Shown here: positions 41,952 to 43,389 of the stretch, piece after piece
How positions within the stretch are numbered: position 1 is the first letter of the stretch
Layout: the number at the start of each line of letters is the position of its first letter
NCBI GenBank assembly: GCA_964541075.1
Contig: CAZIPZ010000004.1
Location: 1 to 43,389, forward strand
Direction: 5' to 3'
Length of the DNA stretch: 43,389 nucleotides
Origin: CAZIPZ01 sp964541075
Lineage (GTDB): Bacteria; Acidobacteriota; Terriglobia; 20CM-2-55-15
Position numbers and translations under genes: made by a program
Notes under the pieces: model-generated
Told to the model about the DNA's origin: nothing
The model's input: only the letters and a program-made list of their open reading frames with translations
Databases searched by the model: none

Positions 41952-42784
41952 TTGCGCAAAACTTCGAGTACAAATCTGCAGCGTCGCTTGGCGAAGCCGT
42001 CAGCCTCCTTCAGAAACATGGTCACCGCGCAAAGATCCTTGCCGGTGGGCACAGCCTGATTCCCATGATGAAGCTGCGGCTGGCGACGCCGGAAATATTA
42101 ATCGACATCGGAAAAATCCCGGAAATGTCGTACATCAAGGAAGACGGATCGTTGATCCGGATCGGCGCCCTCACAACTCACTATGTGATTGAAAGTTCAT
42201 CCGTGCTACAGCGGAGATGTTCGTCGCTGTCGGATGCAGCAGCTTCGATCGGTGATGTACAGGTTAGGAACAAGGGTACGATTGGCGGCAGCATCGCTCA
42301 CGCAGACCCGGCTGCAGATTATCCCGCCGGCATTCTCGCTCTCGACGCAACAATCCTGACCCTCGGGCCAAAAGGCGAACGGGAAATCCCCGCCTCAAGT
42401 TTCTTTGTGGATATGCTGACTTCGGCTGTGGAGCCGAATGAACTGATTCGCGAAATTCAAATACGCTCTCGTTCCGGCCGGGCTGGAAGCGCTTACTTGA
42501 AGATGGCGCAGAAAGCGTCGGGTTTCGCTATAGTCGGGGCCTCAGCCGTCATCGAACTGGAAAATGCTGGAGCGGTCTGCAGCAAGGCATTCCGCGCTTC
42601 TGCGACAGAAGCTGCGCTGAAGGGACAAAGACCGACGCCGGAGCTTCTTCGCGCTGCTTGCGAAAAGGCCGGCGACGGCGTCGTCCCATTGGAAGACATT
42701 CACGCCTCCGGCGAGTACAGGTTGGACCTCGCACGCATCTTTGCACGGCGCGCTCTGGAAAAGGCGGTCGAACGCGCGGGTTGA
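41948..42784 (+). CDS. coxM: FAD-binding medium subunit of a CO dehydrogenase-family enzyme
   Basis: The 278-residue protein binds FAD. The two conserved motifs are AGGHSLIPMMKLRL (32-45) and TIGGSIAHADPAAD (111-124). It starts at the ATG at 41948, chosen because GGGAGG precedes it and the ATGA overlaps coxL; an in-frame ATG at 41918 lies within coxL. It takes electrons from the Fe-S subunit. It is followed by coxG, 3 bases downstream. Confidence 0.95.
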   Translation: MIAQNFEYKSAASLGEAVSLLQKHGHRAKILAGGHSLIPMMKLRLATPEILIDIGKIPEMSYIKEDGSLIRIGALTTHYVIESSSVLQRRCSSLSDAAASIGDVQVRNKGTIGGSIAHADPAADYPAGILALDATILTLGPKGEREIPASSFFVDMLTSAVEPNELIREIQIRSRSGRAGSAYLKMAQKASGFAIVGASAVIELENAGAVCSKAFRASATEAALKGQRPTPELLRAACEKAGDGVVPLEDIHASGEYRLDLARIFARRALEKAVERAG

Positions 42785-42787
42785 ACC

Positions 42788-43222
42788 ATGCGAATTGAAG
42801 GACGCTTTCAGTTCGACGGCGCCGCCAGGCAATCAGTCTGGAACTTTCTAACGGATGCGACTCAAATCGCTCAGTGCCTGCCTGGTTGTGAAAGCCTGAA
42901 AGAGTCCGCTGATGGCGCTTATGCAATGCAGATGAAGTTTGGAATCGGCGCGATCAGCGGAACCTTCAGCGGCAGCATCCGATTGCACGGACTGGATGCT
43001 CCACACTCCTACCAAATGTCGGTTTCAGGCGCCGGCGCGCCCGGTTTTATCAATGGTGAGGGCTCGATCATGCTGGCGGAAACCGGTGATGGAACGCTCT
43101 TAGAGTATTCCGGCAACGTCACTGCCGGGGGTGCAATCGCCAGTGTGGGTCAGCGGATGATCGGAGGCGCAGCACGCATGGTGATCGATCAATTTTTCAA
43201 GTGCGTGGCGGCCAAGCTCTAG
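42788..43222 (+). CDS. coxG: CoxG/SRPBCC family protein
   Basis: The 144-residue protein has the CoxG/SRPBCC fold: FQFDGAARQSVWNFLTDATQIAQCLPGCESL at the start, then FGIGAISGTFSGSI and EYSGNVTAGGAIASVGQRMI. CoxG proteins have been linked to membrane anchoring of CO dehydrogenase and, in some cases, to quinone transport. The C-terminus is short and lacks a tail, so membrane binding would rely on partners. It ends with TAG in a CTAG where the opposite-strand gene also ends. Confidence 0.9.
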   Translation: MRIEGRFQFDGAARQSVWNFLTDATQIAQCLPGCESLKESADGAYAMQMKFGIGAISGTFSGSIRLHGLDAPHSYQMSVSGAGAPGFINGEGSIMLAETGDGTLLEYSGNVTAGGAIASVGQRMIGGAARMVIDQFFKCVAAKL

Positions 43223-43389
43223 GCTTGGCTGTTTTTATGTCCCTTTTCTTCTACAAAAACATCATTCGCTTCTGCGAGTTCACGGGCTAAGGGTGTGATG
43301 AGTGTCTTTTTCCCGATAACGATCTTGGAATGCGCCCGCATCGCCGACCGGACATCGTCCTCGCAGACAAAACCCACAGGAGGCCCTGC
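43219..43389 (-). CDS. 3' end of an unidentified gene
   Basis: A minus-strand frame stays open from the window edge to a TAG at 43219-43221, giving the last 56 residues. These read GFVCEDDVRSAMRAHSKIVI followed by GKKTLITPLARELAEANDVF. The pattern 'E-x-DVR...(I)TP-x-AREL-x-(E)...V-F/I' reminds me of short C-terminal segments in some microcompartment-related and other enzymes, but I cannot name a family. It is convergent with coxG and shares a CTAG (43219-43222), where both stop codons overlap. Confidence 0.55.
   Translation of the reverse strand, partial: AGPPVGFVCEDDVRSAMRAHSKIVIGKKTLITPLARELAEANDVFVEEKGHKNSQA

Noticed and set aside
1..43389. Mobile elements, CRISPR arrays, tRNA or rRNA genes
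   Set aside because: I saw no transposase, integrase or phage protein, no direct-repeat array, and no cloverleaf or rRNA-like sequence; a dedicated tRNA search would be needed to exclude weak candidates.

Overview
The window is a bacterial chromosome segment of fairly high G+C (by eye) with almost no non-coding DNA, so neighbouring genes often overlap. Sigma-54 (rpoN), the RNA polymerase omega subunit and LPS-export genes (lptB, a fused LptC/LptA) mark a Gram-negative (diderm) bacterium. A bacterial topoisomerase VI pair, a DUF4159 protein and a form II CO-dehydrogenase-like operon would fit Acidobacteriota or a nearby phylum. That placement is an inference from gene content, not a demonstrated assignment. 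I saw no tRNA, rRNA, CRISPR array, insertion sequence or phage gene.

Layout. (1) 1-3933, minus strand: membrane-arm genes of a complex I/Mrp-like proton pump (nuoJ, nuoK, two antiporter-like subunits and an 88-residue membrane protein), preceded by a 31-codon ORF with a strong ribosome binding site. (2) 4209-7399, minus: both subunits of topoisomerase VI. (3) 7528-11395: a secreted DUF4159 protein; a minus-strand trio of envelope genes ending in a rho-independent terminator; and a PLP-dependent D-threonine-aldolase-like enzyme. (4) 11418-13912: a HAD phosphatase fused to a HerA-like ATPase, divergent from a second HAD hydrolase. (5) 13866-17352, minus: 2-oxoglutarate dehydrogenase E1 and an E2 that has only the catalytic domain. 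(6) 17453-23268: an M48 protease, an orphan SPASM-like fragment, a tesA-like esterase divergent from a ybbA-ybbP-like ABC transporter, and a yjbQ-like gene. (7) 38975 down to 23286, minus: one long tightly packed run, lptCA-lptB-rpoN-hpf-rapZ-EIIA-HPr-ptsI-msbA-like-yicC-gmk-rpoZ-coaBC-udg-priA. (8) 39127-43222, plus: a coxS-coxL-coxM-coxG operon of form II type. (9) 43219-43389, minus: the 3' end of an unidentified gene.

How it fits together. The long run joins lipopolysaccharide export, a regulatory phosphotransferase relay (EI, HPr, mannose-type EIIA), RapZ, ribosome hibernation, sigma-54, nucleotide and CoA synthesis, RNA turnover and DNA repair/restart. Seven of its junctions are 4-base stop/start overlaps, two of them using TTG starts, which suggests strong translational coupling. 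The most unusual items are the lipoyl-less E2 of 2-oxoglutarate dehydrogenase, the HAD-HerA fusion, the bacterial topoisomerase VI, the very large LptC/LptA fusion, and several small genes squeezed exactly between or into larger ones.
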